This document shows positions 33,688-41,411 of a stretch of DNA of 64,000 nt, in pieces. Under the pieces are notes generated by a model that saw only the letters and a list, made by a program, of their open reading frames with translations, was not told where the DNA came from and did no database searches. Position numbers and translations under genes: made by a program. Where the stretch lies: positions 62,001 through 126,000 of the forward strand of contig JAFGPW010000004.1 in assembly GCA_016935985.1 (NCBI GenBank). The letters run 5' to 3'. Each line of letters begins with the position of its first letter. Position 1 is the stretch's first letter. The stretch is from Candidatus Woesearchaeota archaeon. GTDB taxonomy: Archaea > Nanobdellota > Nanobdellia > Woesearchaeales > JAFGPW01.

Positions 33688-34281
33688 TTACGCGAGATGG
33701 GCGGTATCGCTGAGCGCCGGCATCGTGATCATGCCGTCCTCATCGGTCTCGATTATCGTGACGCTCGCGTTCTTGAGGGATTCGCCCTTGAGGAGCAGGC
33801 TGTTGCCGGTGACATGGCGCACCATCGCCTTGATCGGCCCATTGTGCGTCACGATGAGGACGGTATTCTCGGCCGACGCGGCGACGATCCCATCGAAGGC
33901 CGTGGTCACGCGCTCCTGCATCTGGCCGACCGACTCGCCGCCCGGGGGCACGAAGTCGCGCTTCGGCAGGCCTGACCTGCGCTCAGTCTCCTGATACTCC
34001 TCCCAGGGCCTTCCTTCGAAGATGCCGAGGCGCTGCTCCCGAAGGCGCTGGTCGGCATGGACCTCGGCAGCGGGATGGTGGGCGACTATCGCCTCAGCCG
34101 TCTCCTTCGCCCGAGGAAGGTCACTCATATAGCAGATGCCGATACGCTCATCCTTCAGGCGCATGCCGAGCCTCGCCGCCTGGTCTTTCCCGAGTTGCGT
34201 GAGGCCGCTCTCCTTGCTGCCGGCGAGAAGACCGAGCCGGTTGTCCTTGGACTCGGCGTGGCGGACGAGGATGACGCGCAT
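33688..34281 (-). CDS. Histidine phosphatase-superfamily protein
   Basis: 197 residues with the RHG-type core LVRHAESKDNR (catalytic His9), ARLG.. and MSDLPRAKETAEAI, the acid region RLREQRLGIFEGR, and the second histidine in VLIVTHNGPIK. It is a phosphoglycerate-mutase-like phosphatase whose substrate cannot be told from sequence. It precedes the initiator tRNA on the same strand and is divergent from the nucleoside kinase gene. Confidence 0.88.
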   Translation of the reverse strand: MRVILVRHAESKDNRLGLLAGSKESGLTQLGKDQAARLGMRLKDERIGICYMSDLPRAKETAEAIVAHHPAAEVHADQRLREQRLGIFEGRPWEEYQETERRSGLPKRDFVPPGGESVGQMQERVTTAFDGIVAASAENTVLIVTHNGPIKAMVRHVTGNSLLLKGESLKNASVTIIETDEDGMITMPALSDTAHLA

Positions 34282-34365
34282 ATCGCTGCAACCGCAGCAG
34301 GGAATATAAAGGTTGTGGAAAGCTTAATTAGGGACCGGCGATTGTCGCCATCAGGGGGTGGGCAC

Positions 34366-35256
34366 GTGGCATCGGGCAAGGGCAAGGGCGTCTTCATCGG
34401 CATCGCCGGCACGATCGGCGTCGGCAAGACGACGACCGGGAAGGTGCTCTCCTGGGCGCTCGGCATCCCCCTTCGCGAGGAGCGCGTCAGGAAGAACCCG
34501 CTGCTCAGCCCCTTCTATGCCGCGCTCGACGAGTATCAGGGCTCGGTCGCCGGCACGACCGGCGCGCCCCTGGGATCCTCTGCTGATTCGACCGGCCTGC
34601 CTCCGGGCTCAGGGGGAGAAGGATACGAAGCCCTCCCGAAGGAGAACCTCCAGTTCTGGGCGTTCAACCTCCAGCACTACTTCCTCCATGTGCGGAGCAT
34701 GGACCACATCGAGATCGTCGCGCTCGGGATCGACCAGGGCAAGTCCTATATCCAGGACCGGACCGTCTATGAGGATGCGGTGTTCGAGAAGACGAATTAC
34801 CTCCTCGGCAACATCAGCGAGCGCGACCATGAGGTCTACACGAGCATGTACCATAAATTCCTCGAGACGACGCGCCCGCCCGACCTGATCATCGACCTCA
34901 AGGCCTCGGTCCCGGCGGTCCAGGAGCGCATCAGGAAGCGCGGCCGGAAGAGCGAGCTCTCGCTCGCCGAGCCGGGCAACGCCTACCTCGAGCGGCTCGG
35001 CGAGTGCTACAAGGAGATGATGGCCTCCTTCGACGTCTGCCCGGTGCTCACCGTCGACACGACGCACCGCAACTTCGCGAGGAGATGGGAAGACCTCGAG
35101 CGCCTGCTCGGCGATATGAAGCGGTTCGGGGGAGTCGCGCCCCTCGTCGAGCGGGCGGAACGGACCGGCCTTTCCGGGAGGGTCAGGCGCGCGCTCTTCG
35201 AGGCGCGGTATCCGCTCGTGCGGTACCAGGTCACGAGCAGGATCGGCCAGCGTTAG
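34366..35256 (+). CDS. Deoxynucleoside kinase-family protein
   Basis: About 296 residues from a GTG start; there is no ATG close by. It has P-loop GIAGTIGVGKTTTGKVL and the family motifs QDRTVYEDAVF (like DRS/YEDA) and RIRKRGRKSEL (lid). The family phosphorylates deoxynucleosides for salvage. A Ser/Gly/Pro-rich insertion of about 25 residues (around residues 65-88, APLGSSADSTGLPPGSGGEG) interrupts the early part and is not typical. TATA-like AGCTTAATTAGG lies at 34320-34331. Confidence 0.75.
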   Translation: MASGKGKGVFIGIAGTIGVGKTTTGKVLSWALGIPLREERVRKNPLLSPFYAALDEYQGSVAGTTGAPLGSSADSTGLPPGSGGEGYEALPKENLQFWAFNLQHYFLHVRSMDHIEIVALGIDQGKSYIQDRTVYEDAVFEKTNYLLGNISERDHEVYTSMYHKFLETTRPPDLIIDLKASVPAVQERIRKRGRKSELSLAEPGNAYLERLGECYKEMMASFDVCPVLTVDTTHRNFARRWEDLERLLGDMKRFGGVAPLVERAERTGLSGRVRRALFEARYPLVRYQVTSRIGQR

Positions 35257-35268
35257 GTTCCTGAGCAA

Positions 35269-35281
35269 AACCTTTAAAAAC
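35269..35281 (+). promoter_or_regulatory. TATA box of tRNA-Ser(GCT)
   Basis: AACCTTTAAAAAC lies about 40 bases before the tRNA 5' end at 35317. Confidence 0.5.
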
Positions 35282-35316
35282 AGCCGCTGATTCTTCCGCA
35301 GCATCGCGTTCCACAT

Positions 35317-35447
35317 GCCGCGGTCGCATAGCCTGGCCATTGCGGTAGATTGCTAAGGGCGGAAGTTACTGCCTTTATGAGACTTCGTGTGGCCTACAAA
35401 CATCTACTGTCCTTCGGGGCACGTGGGTTCGAATCCCACCCGCGGCG
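35317..35447 (+). tRNA. tRNA-Ser (anticodon GCT) with intron
   Basis: The acceptor GCCGCGG/CCGCGGC, long serine variable arm and T arm GTGGG-TTCGAAT-CCCAC are clear. The anticodon stem GTAGA (35345-35349) pairs with TCTAC (35403-35407) only if about 46 bases after position 37 are removed. This is a canonical archaeal 37/38 intron. Splicing would use the tRNA endonuclease and the RtcB ligase encoded at 41412. Confidence 0.9.
35356..35401 (+). other. Intron of tRNA-Ser(GCT)
   Basis: The boundaries are placed after anticodon-loop position 37 and before position 38, so the seven-base loop TTGCTA-A is restored. They could shift by a base, since I could not draw a perfect bulge-helix-bulge. Confidence 0.65.
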
Positions 35448-35460
35448 TAGAAGTGCGGAG

Positions 35461-35502
35461 CTGCGGGTGGCTCAGCAGCGTGCTGCTGCGTGCCGCCCGC
35501 AG
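35461..35502 (+). terminator. Strong hairpin with T tract after tRNA-Ser(GCT)
   Basis: CTGCGGGTGGC pairs with GCCGCCCGCAG (one G-T pair), and inside it CAGCAGC pairs with GCTGCTG, giving a nearly continuous 42-base hairpin. TATTTCTTTTT follows at 35505-35515. It could end the tRNA transcript or be part of a small RNA. It lacks the features of the elements at the two other tRNAs. Confidence 0.5.
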
Positions 35503-35525
35503 CGTATTTCTTTTTCGACCAAAAA

Positions 35526-35536
35526 GGTTATAAACG
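35526..35536 (+). promoter_or_regulatory. TATA box of the transglutaminase gene
   Basis: GGTTATAAACG is centred about 28 bases before the ATG at 35560, fixing that start and excluding the long frame that runs in from the tRNA. Confidence 0.65.
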
Positions 35537-35559
35537 ACAGGCGGCAAAGGAACCCCGGT

Positions 35560-37764
35560 ATGTTTAAAAAGAGGTGCGCACCAGCCATCCTGCTTGCATT
35601 CCTGCTCATCCTCATAGCGTCCGCCGCTGCGACCGATACGGACTGGTTCCGCACCGCGAAGACCGCGGAGTCCGAGATCGGCATCTCCTCCAAGGCCGAG
35701 ATCGTCGAGCTCGACCCGAACGCGTATGTCGATTATGTCATCATCAACGCCACTTTCTTCCCGCGCGAGTCAGCGCGCCAGCAGGTGCTCTCCTTCGAGA
35801 CCGACCCTGAAGCGGCGAAGGGGGATGACCTGCTCTTCCGATGGGACGACCCGATCCAGCGGGAGCTCGCCTTCCGCATCGACTCGCGGGTGCGGACGAG
35901 CGAGGGCTTCGTGAAGGTCACCGGCAAGGTGCGGTTCCCGGCAGAGGTCTTCGACCCTGACATCTTCGCCTACACCAAGGCCACCGCGAACATCGATTCG
36001 GACAACCCGAAGGTCATCAGGCAGGCGACCGGGATCGCGGAGGGCGAGGACGACCTCTACGTCGTCGTCTACAAGACGGCCGACTGGGTGAATACCCATA
36101 TAGACTATTCGCTCTCGACGCTTACCGCCGACGGCAGCCAGAAGGCGAGCTGGGTGCTCGAGAACCGGTACGGCGTGTGCGACGAGATAACGACGCTCTT
36201 CATCGCGCTCCTCCGGAGCGTCGGCATCCCGGCGAGGTTCGTCTCCGGAGTCTCATACACCAACCTCGACCTCTACCGCGACAAGTGGGTGCCGCACGCC
36301 TGGGCGGAGGTGTATTTCCCCGGCTACGGCTGGATCGACTACGACGTCACCTACGGCGAGATCGGCTACGTCGACGCGAGCCACATCAAGCTCAAGGACT
36401 CGACCGATTCCGACGAGTACTCGACGCGCTATGAGTGGGAGGGCAGGTTCGTCGACCTGCGCACCCAGCGGCTCGACATCACGGGCGACGTCACGCGGAT
36501 CCTCGATACGCTCGACCCCTATGTGAGGATCGACGCCAGCGCGGCAAGGGGCGAGGTCGGCTTCGGCTCGCACAACCTGATTGAGGCCGAGGTCGCGAAC
36601 CCGAACGCCTTCTACGTCGCGACCCAGCTCGCGCCCTCGCAGTCCGATGGGCTCATGATCCTCGACGAGCCCGACAAGCGCCTGCTGCTCAAGCCGGGCG
36701 AGACGAAGAGCAGGACCTGGATCGTGCGCGTGGATGATGACCTCGACCCGAACTTCGCCTACACCTTCAACGTCGGCGCCTACACGCCGCGCAACGAGTC
36801 AGGCCAGGCGCAGTTCCTGGCGCGCAAGGGGCTCCCAGCCGCGACCCTCGAGGAGATGCAGCTGCTCGCTGCCCAGAAGGAGGAGGAGGAGACCAAGGCC
36901 TACTCGAGTGAGGTCGGGCTCTCCTGCGAGGCGACGGGCACGGGCTTCCTCGCCGGCGAGACGGCGCAGGTCGTCTGCGAGATCGAGAACCGCGGCAACA
37001 GCTTCCTCTACGACCTCGCGGTGTGCCTGGATAGCTGCACGACCATCAACCTCGGCATCGCGCAGGCGCAGACGCTGACGCTCTCCGCGAACCTCACCTC
37101 CCCAGGGAAGAAGGACCTGCGGGTCGTCGCCTCGAACGACGCGGTCACCAAGAGCGCGACCGTCATCGTGCAGGTCGGCGACCGGCCGAGGATCGGCATC
37201 AGTGAAATCTCCTATCCCGCGAACGTGACGCTGAACCAGAGCTTCGCGGTTGAGTTCCTGCTCACCAAGGACTCGGAATCGGACCCCCAAGACGTCATCG
37301 TCGAGCTAATGCAGGGCGACCGCTCCAAGACCTGGGACCTCGACGAGCTCTCCGCGAACCGCAAGTTCATCCTCAACCTCCGGGCGACCGACCTCACGCA
37401 GGTGCAGAACCAGTTCACGGTGAGGGTGACGTACCACGACGATGCCGGCGCGCGGTTCGTGAGCGAGGAGGGGTTCGTGGTCACAGTCTCAGATTCCTCC
37501 TGGCTGCACCGCGTCATCATGGGGCTGAACACCCTCTCCGCAGGAATCACGGTGCCGACCTCCTGGGTCTACGTCTCGATGATTGTCATCTTCGGCGTGG
37601 TCATGAGCTTCATCTTCAGGGGCAGGCACGGCACCACCAAGAAGTCGCTCCGTCAACTCGAGCGCGAGGAGCGCAGGCTCGAGGAGGAGGAGGTCGTGAT
37701 GGACGAGCCGGAGCCAGCGGATGTCCGCGAGAAGCAGCTCGAGGAGATCGGGCGGGAGCGGTAG
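35560..37764 (+). CDS. Secreted transglutaminase-like membrane protein
   Basis: 734 residues. A signal peptide (KKRCAPAILLAFLLILIASAAA) precedes an outer region. A transglutaminase core holds the triad Cys207 (RYGVCDE), His246 (VPHAWAEV) and Asp260 (GWIDYD). Beta-type domains follow (for example AGETAQVVCEIENRGNSFLYDL, like CARDB/COG1470 repeats). A late membrane helix (about residues 663-683, WVYVSMIVIFGVVMSFIF) and a highly charged cytosolic tail end the chain. It could cleave or cross-link surface proteins. It lacks a sorting-signal tail after the helix, so it is not an obvious archaeosortase substrate. Confidence 0.85.
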   Translation: MFKKRCAPAILLAFLLILIASAAATDTDWFRTAKTAESEIGISSKAEIVELDPNAYVDYVIINATFFPRESARQQVLSFETDPEAAKGDDLLFRWDDPIQRELAFRIDSRVRTSEGFVKVTGKVRFPAEVFDPDIFAYTKATANIDSDNPKVIRQATGIAEGEDDLYVVVYKTADWVNTHIDYSLSTLTADGSQKASWVLENRYGVCDEITTLFIALLRSVGIPARFVSGVSYTNLDLYRDKWVPHAWAEVYFPGYGWIDYDVTYGEIGYVDASHIKLKDSTDSDEYSTRYEWEGRFVDLRTQRLDITGDVTRILDTLDPYVRIDASAARGEVGFGSHNLIEAEVANPNAFYVATQLAPSQSDGLMILDEPDKRLLLKPGETKSRTWIVRVDDDLDPNFAYTFNVGAYTPRNESGQAQFLARKGLPAATLEEMQLLAAQKEEEETKAYSSEVGLSCEATGTGFLAGETAQVVCEIENRGNSFLYDLAVCLDSCTTINLGIAQAQTLTLSANLTSPGKKDLRVVASNDAVTKSATVIVQVGDRPRIGISEISYPANVTLNQSFAVEFLLTKDSESDPQDVIVELMQGDRSKTWDLDELSANRKFILNLRATDLTQVQNQFTVRVTYHDDAGARFVSEEGFVVTVSDSSWLHRVIMGLNTLSAGITVPTSWVYVSMIVIFGVVMSFIFRGRHGTTKKSLRQLEREERRLEEEEVVMDEPEPADVREKQLEEIGRER

Positions 37765-37788
37765 CGGGACCGTCTGCCCGAGGGAGGG

Positions 37789-38865
37789 TCAGTACTCGTC
37801 GAGCGTCTTCGGCCGGGACGCGTTGTAGTCGACGATCGTGGTGGTGCCGTCGGCGCCGCCGAGCACCTTCTTGACCGCTATGAATCGGTTCTCGGCGAGC
37901 CTCGCGATCTTCCTCTGGAAGGTCTTGTAGACGCTCGTCCCGCCGGCGTCCTGGTACGCCTTGTAGAGGTCGCCGATCCGCTTGCCGGTATGCTCCTTCA
38001 CGATGTTCAGGATGAAGCGCGTCTCCTCCTCGAGATCGTCGGGCCTTTTCACCGAGAAGTCGCCGAGCTTCCCTTTCGCCGCCTCGACGTCCTCAGCGCC
38101 GACGGTCCGCGAGCTCCGGTCCTCAGCGGCGTTCCCTGCTTCCTTCATGAGGTAGAGCCCGGCCCGTATGTCCCTGTGCGCGAACGCGAGGTCTGCCACC
38201 ATGCCGAACGCCTCGTCCGAGAACACGCCCGGCACGAACGCCGCCTTGCGCCGCTCGTCGAGGATGCCTCGCGTCTCCTTCCGGCTGTAGGGGGCAAAGG
38301 CGATCATCTCCGGCGTGAGCCGCGACTTGATGCGCTGGTCGAGGGAGACTATCCACTCCCTGTAGTTGGTGATGAGGACGATCGATTTCCGATAGATCTC
38401 CTCGAGGAGCATGTAGAGGAAGTCGTGGTCTTCCGCCTTGTCTATCTCGTCGAAGACGAGGACGGTGCTCTTCTTGTTGAGCATCTGCGCCACCACCTTG
38501 AAGAGCTCGTCCGACTTCTTGTTGTGCGTGAACTTGTAGCCGAGCAGGTCGCACAGCTCGACGAGCACCTTGTAGGTGGTGTTCTTCTGCCAGCAGTTGA
38601 TGTAGAGCGGCTCGATCTCGTCGGTCTCGTCCTCGATCTCCTTGAGCACATGCCTGCACGCGACGGTCTTGCCCACCCCCGGCGGGCCGGTGATGATGCA
38701 GTTCCTGCCGTTCCGCTGCGCGAAGAGCGGCTTGATGCACATCGCTATCTGGCGCTGCTCGCCGTCCCGGTAGGGGACCATCTTCGGGATGTAGTCGTAG
38801 TCGAGCGCGATGTGGTTCCGGAAGAGCGTCTCGCCAGAAGAGAGCATGTCCTTGAAGATGCCCAT
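37789..38865 (-). CDS. cdc6: Orc1/Cdc6 replication initiator
   Basis: 358 residues. The AAA+ module has Walker A GPPGVGKT (60-67), Walker B VLVFDEID (135-142) and sensor-1 IVLITNYREW. The C-terminal winged helix (about 280-345, including IGDLYKAYQDAGGTSVYKTFQRKIARLAENRFI) binds origin DNA. The ATG follows a TATA-like GGCATAAAAACC (minus, 38889-38899). I see no ORB-type repeat or unusually AT-rich stretch in the 58-base upstream spacer, so no origin can be assigned here. Confidence 0.92.
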   Translation of the reverse strand: MGIFKDMLSSGETLFRNHIALDYDYIPKMVPYRDGEQRQIAMCIKPLFAQRNGRNCIITGPPGVGKTVACRHVLKEIEDETDEIEPLYINCWQKNTTYKVLVELCDLLGYKFTHNKKSDELFKVVAQMLNKKSTVLVFDEIDKAEDHDFLYMLLEEIYRKSIVLITNYREWIVSLDQRIKSRLTPEMIAFAPYSRKETRGILDERRKAAFVPGVFSDEAFGMVADLAFAHRDIRAGLYLMKEAGNAAEDRSSRTVGAEDVEAAKGKLGDFSVKRPDDLEEETRFILNIVKEHTGKRIGDLYKAYQDAGGTSVYKTFQRKIARLAENRFIAVKKVLGGADGTTTIVDYNASRPKTLDEY

Positions 38866-38888
38866 GATGGGATGCTGAATGGGCCGAG

Positions 38889-38899
38889 GTTTTTATGCC
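38889..38899 (-). promoter_or_regulatory. TATA box of cdc6
   Basis: GCATAAAAACC on the minus strand, about 29 bases before the ATG at 38865. Confidence 0.5.
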
Positions 38900-38923
38900 T
38901 TTCCTTTGGGAGGCCGGACCGGC

Positions 38924-39565
38924 CTAGAAATTGTAGCCGCAGCCCATGCAGAAGCGCGCACCGGGAGCCGTCCTCGCTCCGCAGTTCGGGCAGAAGTTCG
39001 GGGTGTGAGGGTGCGGATAGTCGTGCTGGGGAGCCGGTCTGCTCCGGCGCTGGGCCGGATGGTGCGCCGGCGTCGCGTGATGCTCCCTGCCGCTGCGGGG
39101 CAGCGGGTAGGGGGTGAGGCTGCCCGGCATCGGCTCCCCTGCCGCCTGCATCTCGTCATACATCCGCTTGGCCTGCTCCATGATCAGGTCGGTGCGCTTG
39201 GGACCTGTCTCTTTAGGGGGGGCCGCCGCATGCGGAGCATGCGGAGCATACGGGTGCGGGGGCGCCTGCTGCGCGCGCTGGGCCTGGTGATGGGCATGCG
39301 CCGCCTGGTGCGCATGCCGATGCTGGCCCTTCTCCTGGGCGAGGAGCTTTGCCTCCTCTTCCCTAAGCCTCTTGTCGGAATATGCCACCGATACGAAGAT
39401 CCCCCAGCCGATCAGGACGATGCCGGCGACGAGGAAGAGCGAGAACTTGCCGATCAGGACCGAAGTGAAGGTCCTGGTCTCGCCTTGGGTGTAGTTGACG
39501 AACCCCGATGCCGCTGCGACGAGGAGTCCGACGATCATGAAGGCCTTCGGCGGTATGTCTGCCAT
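38924..39565 (-). CDS. Membrane protein with C-terminal zinc ribbon
   Basis: 213 residues. Two N-terminal membrane helices (KAFMIVGLLVAAASGFVNY and LFLVAGIVLIGWGIFVSVAY) precede a His/Ala/Pro-rich flexible linker and a C-terminal zinc ribbon FCPNCG...FCMGCG. The ribbon faces the cytosol if both helices cross. The promoter lies 3' of the shared dyad motif at 39627. The function is unknown. Confidence 0.65.
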   Translation of the reverse strand: MADIPPKAFMIVGLLVAAASGFVNYTQGETRTFTSVLIGKFSLFLVAGIVLIGWGIFVSVAYSDKRLREEEAKLLAQEKGQHRHAHQAAHAHHQAQRAQQAPPHPYAPHAPHAAAPPKETGPKRTDLIMEQAKRMYDEMQAAGEPMPGSLTPYPLPRSGREHHATPAHHPAQRRSRPAPQHDYPHPHTPNFCPNCGARTAPGARFCMGCGYNF

Positions 39566-39601
39566 GGTGCACCTCTTTAGGGGAGGATATGCATGACGAT
39601 A

Positions 39602-39613
39602 CTATTTAAAGGT
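39602..39613 (-). promoter_or_regulatory. TATA box of the zinc ribbon membrane protein
   Basis: On the minus strand ACCTTTAAATAG lies about 40 bases before the ATG at 39565. Confidence 0.5.
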
Positions 39614-39626
39614 GTCCCAACACCAC

Positions 39627-39646
39627 AATTATTTTCAATATAGAAA
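39627..39646. promoter_or_regulatory. Shared 20-base dyad operator, site B
   Basis: AATTATTTTCAATATAGAAA is identical, in reverse complement, to site A at 28584-28603. It sits between the minus-strand promoter at 39602 and the plus-strand promoter at 39685, so one regulator could control both genes. Confidence 0.55.
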
Positions 39647-39684
39647 ATATGGTTCGCAAGGCACTGGACATACTCCCGCGCCAC

Positions 39685-39695
39685 CCTTTTATAGC
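39685..39695 (+). promoter_or_regulatory. TATA box of the tiny-gene operon
   Basis: CCTTTTATAGC lies about 60 bases before the ATG at 39751. The implied transcript has a leader of about 30 bases with an AAGGAGGTG ribosome site. Confidence 0.5.
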
Positions 39696-39750
39696 GCTCG
39701 CGCCCTTCTCCAACTATCATACAGAGATGCTGCAGAAGGAGGTGATGCTG

Positions 39751-39852
39751 ATGAACCCGAGCGACACGAGCGTCGAGACGATCACGCGGCTGTTCCACGA
39801 GCAGATCAGGCTGCTCACCATGCGGACCCTGGCCTCGCCAGACCGGAGGTGA
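39751..39852 (+). CDS. Tiny protein 1 of a coupled trio
   Basis: 33 residues (MNPSDTSVETITRLFHEQI...). Start chosen because AAGGAGGTG at 39736-39744 is at ideal distance; in-frame ATGs at 39745, 39727 and 39649 are alternatives. A single amphipathic helix is likely. The next tiny gene starts seven bases after its stop, behind another GGAGGTG. Confidence 0.45.
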   Translation: MNPSDTSVETITRLFHEQIRLLTMRTLASPDRR

Positions 39853-39858
39853 GGCGCG

Positions 39859-40014
39859 ATGTACATGCGACGGACCTTCCCCCTGGAACCGAATCCCGGG
39901 ACCGGAGCGAGGACCATCGAGGAGAGCATAAGGGCCATCGAGCACCCCGACGATGCTGATGGGATGATGCCTTGCCTGGAGGAAGGGGCCCCTACAGGCA
40001 GGCTCGCGGCATGA
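39859..40014 (+). CDS. Tiny protein 2 of a coupled trio
   Basis: 51 residues (MYMRRTFPLEPNPGTGARTI...) following a CGGAGGTGA ribosome site. The sequence is acidic in its second half. Its stop overlaps the third gene's start in an ATGA. No family is recognised. Confidence 0.45.
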   Translation: MYMRRTFPLEPNPGTGARTIEESIRAIEHPDDADGMMPCLEEGAPTGRLAA

Positions 40015-40148
40015 GGCGATGCACGATGTTCCCGCGGCAGCCCCTGGACTTCGTCTCCTACGAGAAGTACGAGCGCAGGATGCGGTTCATCGAGGATTTC
40101 CAGTTCCAGCAGGACGTCAGGCGGCATAACCTCGGTGGCGCAGCCTGA
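40011..40148 (+). CDS. Tiny protein 3 of a coupled trio
   Basis: 45 residues (MRRCTMFPRQPLDFVSYEKY...), basic and aromatic, with start coupled to the previous stop by ATGA. It ends before the TATA box of the Sua5/YrdC gene. Function unknown. Confidence 0.45.
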   Translation: MRRCTMFPRQPLDFVSYEKYERRMRFIEDFQFQQDVRRHNLGGAA

Positions 40149-40167
40149 AACCCTTCTTTTCCAAAAC

Positions 40168-40178
40168 CTTTTTATATT
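40168..40178 (+). promoter_or_regulatory. TATA box of the Sua5/YrdC gene
   Basis: CTTTTTATATT is centred about 27 bases before the ATG at 40200. Confidence 0.6.
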
Positions 40179-40199
40179 GAACGGCAGCCCCATGGGCTC

Positions 40200-40772
40200 A
40201 TGCAAACGCTCACCAAAGATGAGTTCATCCTCCAGAAGGAGGTCTTCCTGAACGCCATCGAGGAAGGGGACGTCTTCATACATCCGACCGACACGATCTA
40301 CGGCATCGGATGCGACGCCACCAGCCTGAACGCCGTGAAGAGGGTCAGGGAGATAAAGAAGCGCTATACACGCCCCTTCTCAGTCATCGCGCCCTCGAAG
40401 AAGTGGATATACGACAATTGCGAGGTCGCGAACACCAAAAGGGCGTGGGTCGAGCGCCTGCCCGGACCCTACACCCTCATCCTCAGGCTCAAGAACAAGG
40501 GATGCATCGCCCCTGAGACGAACAACGGCCTCGACACGATCGGCGTCAGGATCCCTGACCACTGGTTCACGAAGATCGTGGAGGAGCTCGGCTCGCCGGT
40601 GGTCACCACCTCCGCGAACCTCGTCGGCGAGGATTATATGACCTCGCTCGAGGACCTCAACCCAGACATCAAGGACAAGATGGACTTCATCGTCTTCGAG
40701 GGCGAAAAGAGCGGCAGGCCGAGCAAGATCGTCGACCTCCTGGACGAGACCGAGACGATCCAGGAGCGCTAG
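40200..40772 (+). CDS. Threonylcarbamoyl-AMP synthase (Sua5/YrdC family)
   Basis: 190 residues, the YrdC domain alone without the Sua5 extension. Motifs include PTDTIYGIGCDA, KKRYTRPFSVI, LPGPYTLIL, GVRIPDHW and SPVVTTSANL. It makes threonylcarbamoyl-AMP for the t6A modification at position 37 of ANN-decoding tRNAs. No Kae1/TsaD gene is in view. It is followed after 14 bases by a phosphoesterase gene. Confidence 0.9.
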   Translation: MQTLTKDEFILQKEVFLNAIEEGDVFIHPTDTIYGIGCDATSLNAVKRVREIKKRYTRPFSVIAPSKKWIYDNCEVANTKRAWVERLPGPYTLILRLKNKGCIAPETNNGLDTIGVRIPDHWFTKIVEELGSPVVTTSANLVGEDYMTSLEDLNPDIKDKMDFIVFEGEKSGRPSKIVDLLDETETIQER

Positions 40773-40786
40773 CCCCCTGATGCACC

Positions 40787-41389
40787 ATGAGAATTCTCGC
40801 TGCCGGAGACATCCACGGCGATACGGGCCTCGCGAAGCGCCTCGCCGAGAAGGCGGAGAAGGAGAAGGTCGACCTCGTCGTGCTCTGCGGTGACCTCACC
40901 TCGTTCGAGCGCAGCACCAAGGGCATCATCGGCCCGTTCGTCAAGCGCAACCAGAAGGTCGTCCTCATCCCCGGCAACCACGAGAGCTTCGCGACCGCCG
41001 ACTTCCTCGCCGAGCTCTACGGCGCGACGAACCTGCACGGCTACTCGATCAAGGCGAAGGATGTCGGGCTCTTCGGCTGCGGGGGCGCGAACATCGGCAT
41101 CAACCAGCTCCGCGAGGACGAGATCTACAAAGTGCTCTCCTATGGCTACGGCGGCATCAGGGACATGAAGAGGAAGATCATGGTGACGCACGTCCACCCG
41201 TCGGAATCCATCATGGAGAAGTTCACGTCCTTCTTCCCGGGGAGCAAGGGGGTGAGGAAGGCGATCGACACCTTCAAGCCCGACATCCTGCTCTGCAGCC
41301 ACGTCCATGAGGCGGAGGGGATCGAGGAGAAGATCGGGAGAACGCGGGTCATCAATGTGGGGAAGGAAGGGAAGGTCATCGACCTCTGA
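40787..41389 (+). CDS. Calcineurin-like metallophosphoesterase
   Basis: 200 residues with all five metal motifs: GDIHGD, CGDLTS, GNHES, THVHPSES and CSHVHEA. It hydrolyses phosphomono- or diesters with two metals. The substrate is unknown. It is probably co-transcribed with the Sua5/YrdC gene. Confidence 0.88.
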   Translation: MRILAAGDIHGDTGLAKRLAEKAEKEKVDLVVLCGDLTSFERSTKGIIGPFVKRNQKVVLIPGNHESFATADFLAELYGATNLHGYSIKAKDVGLFGCGGANIGINQLREDEIYKVLSYGYGGIRDMKRKIMVTHVHPSESIMEKFTSFFPGSKGVRKAIDTFKPDILLCSHVHEAEGIEEKIGRTRVINVGKEGKVIDL

Positions 41390-41411
41390 TCCTGCTGTCC
41401 TGCGATATCGC

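Noticed and set aside
37765-38923. A replication origin next to cdc6.
   Set aside because: The flanking spacers are short, not especially AT-rich, and carry no repeated ORB-like motif.
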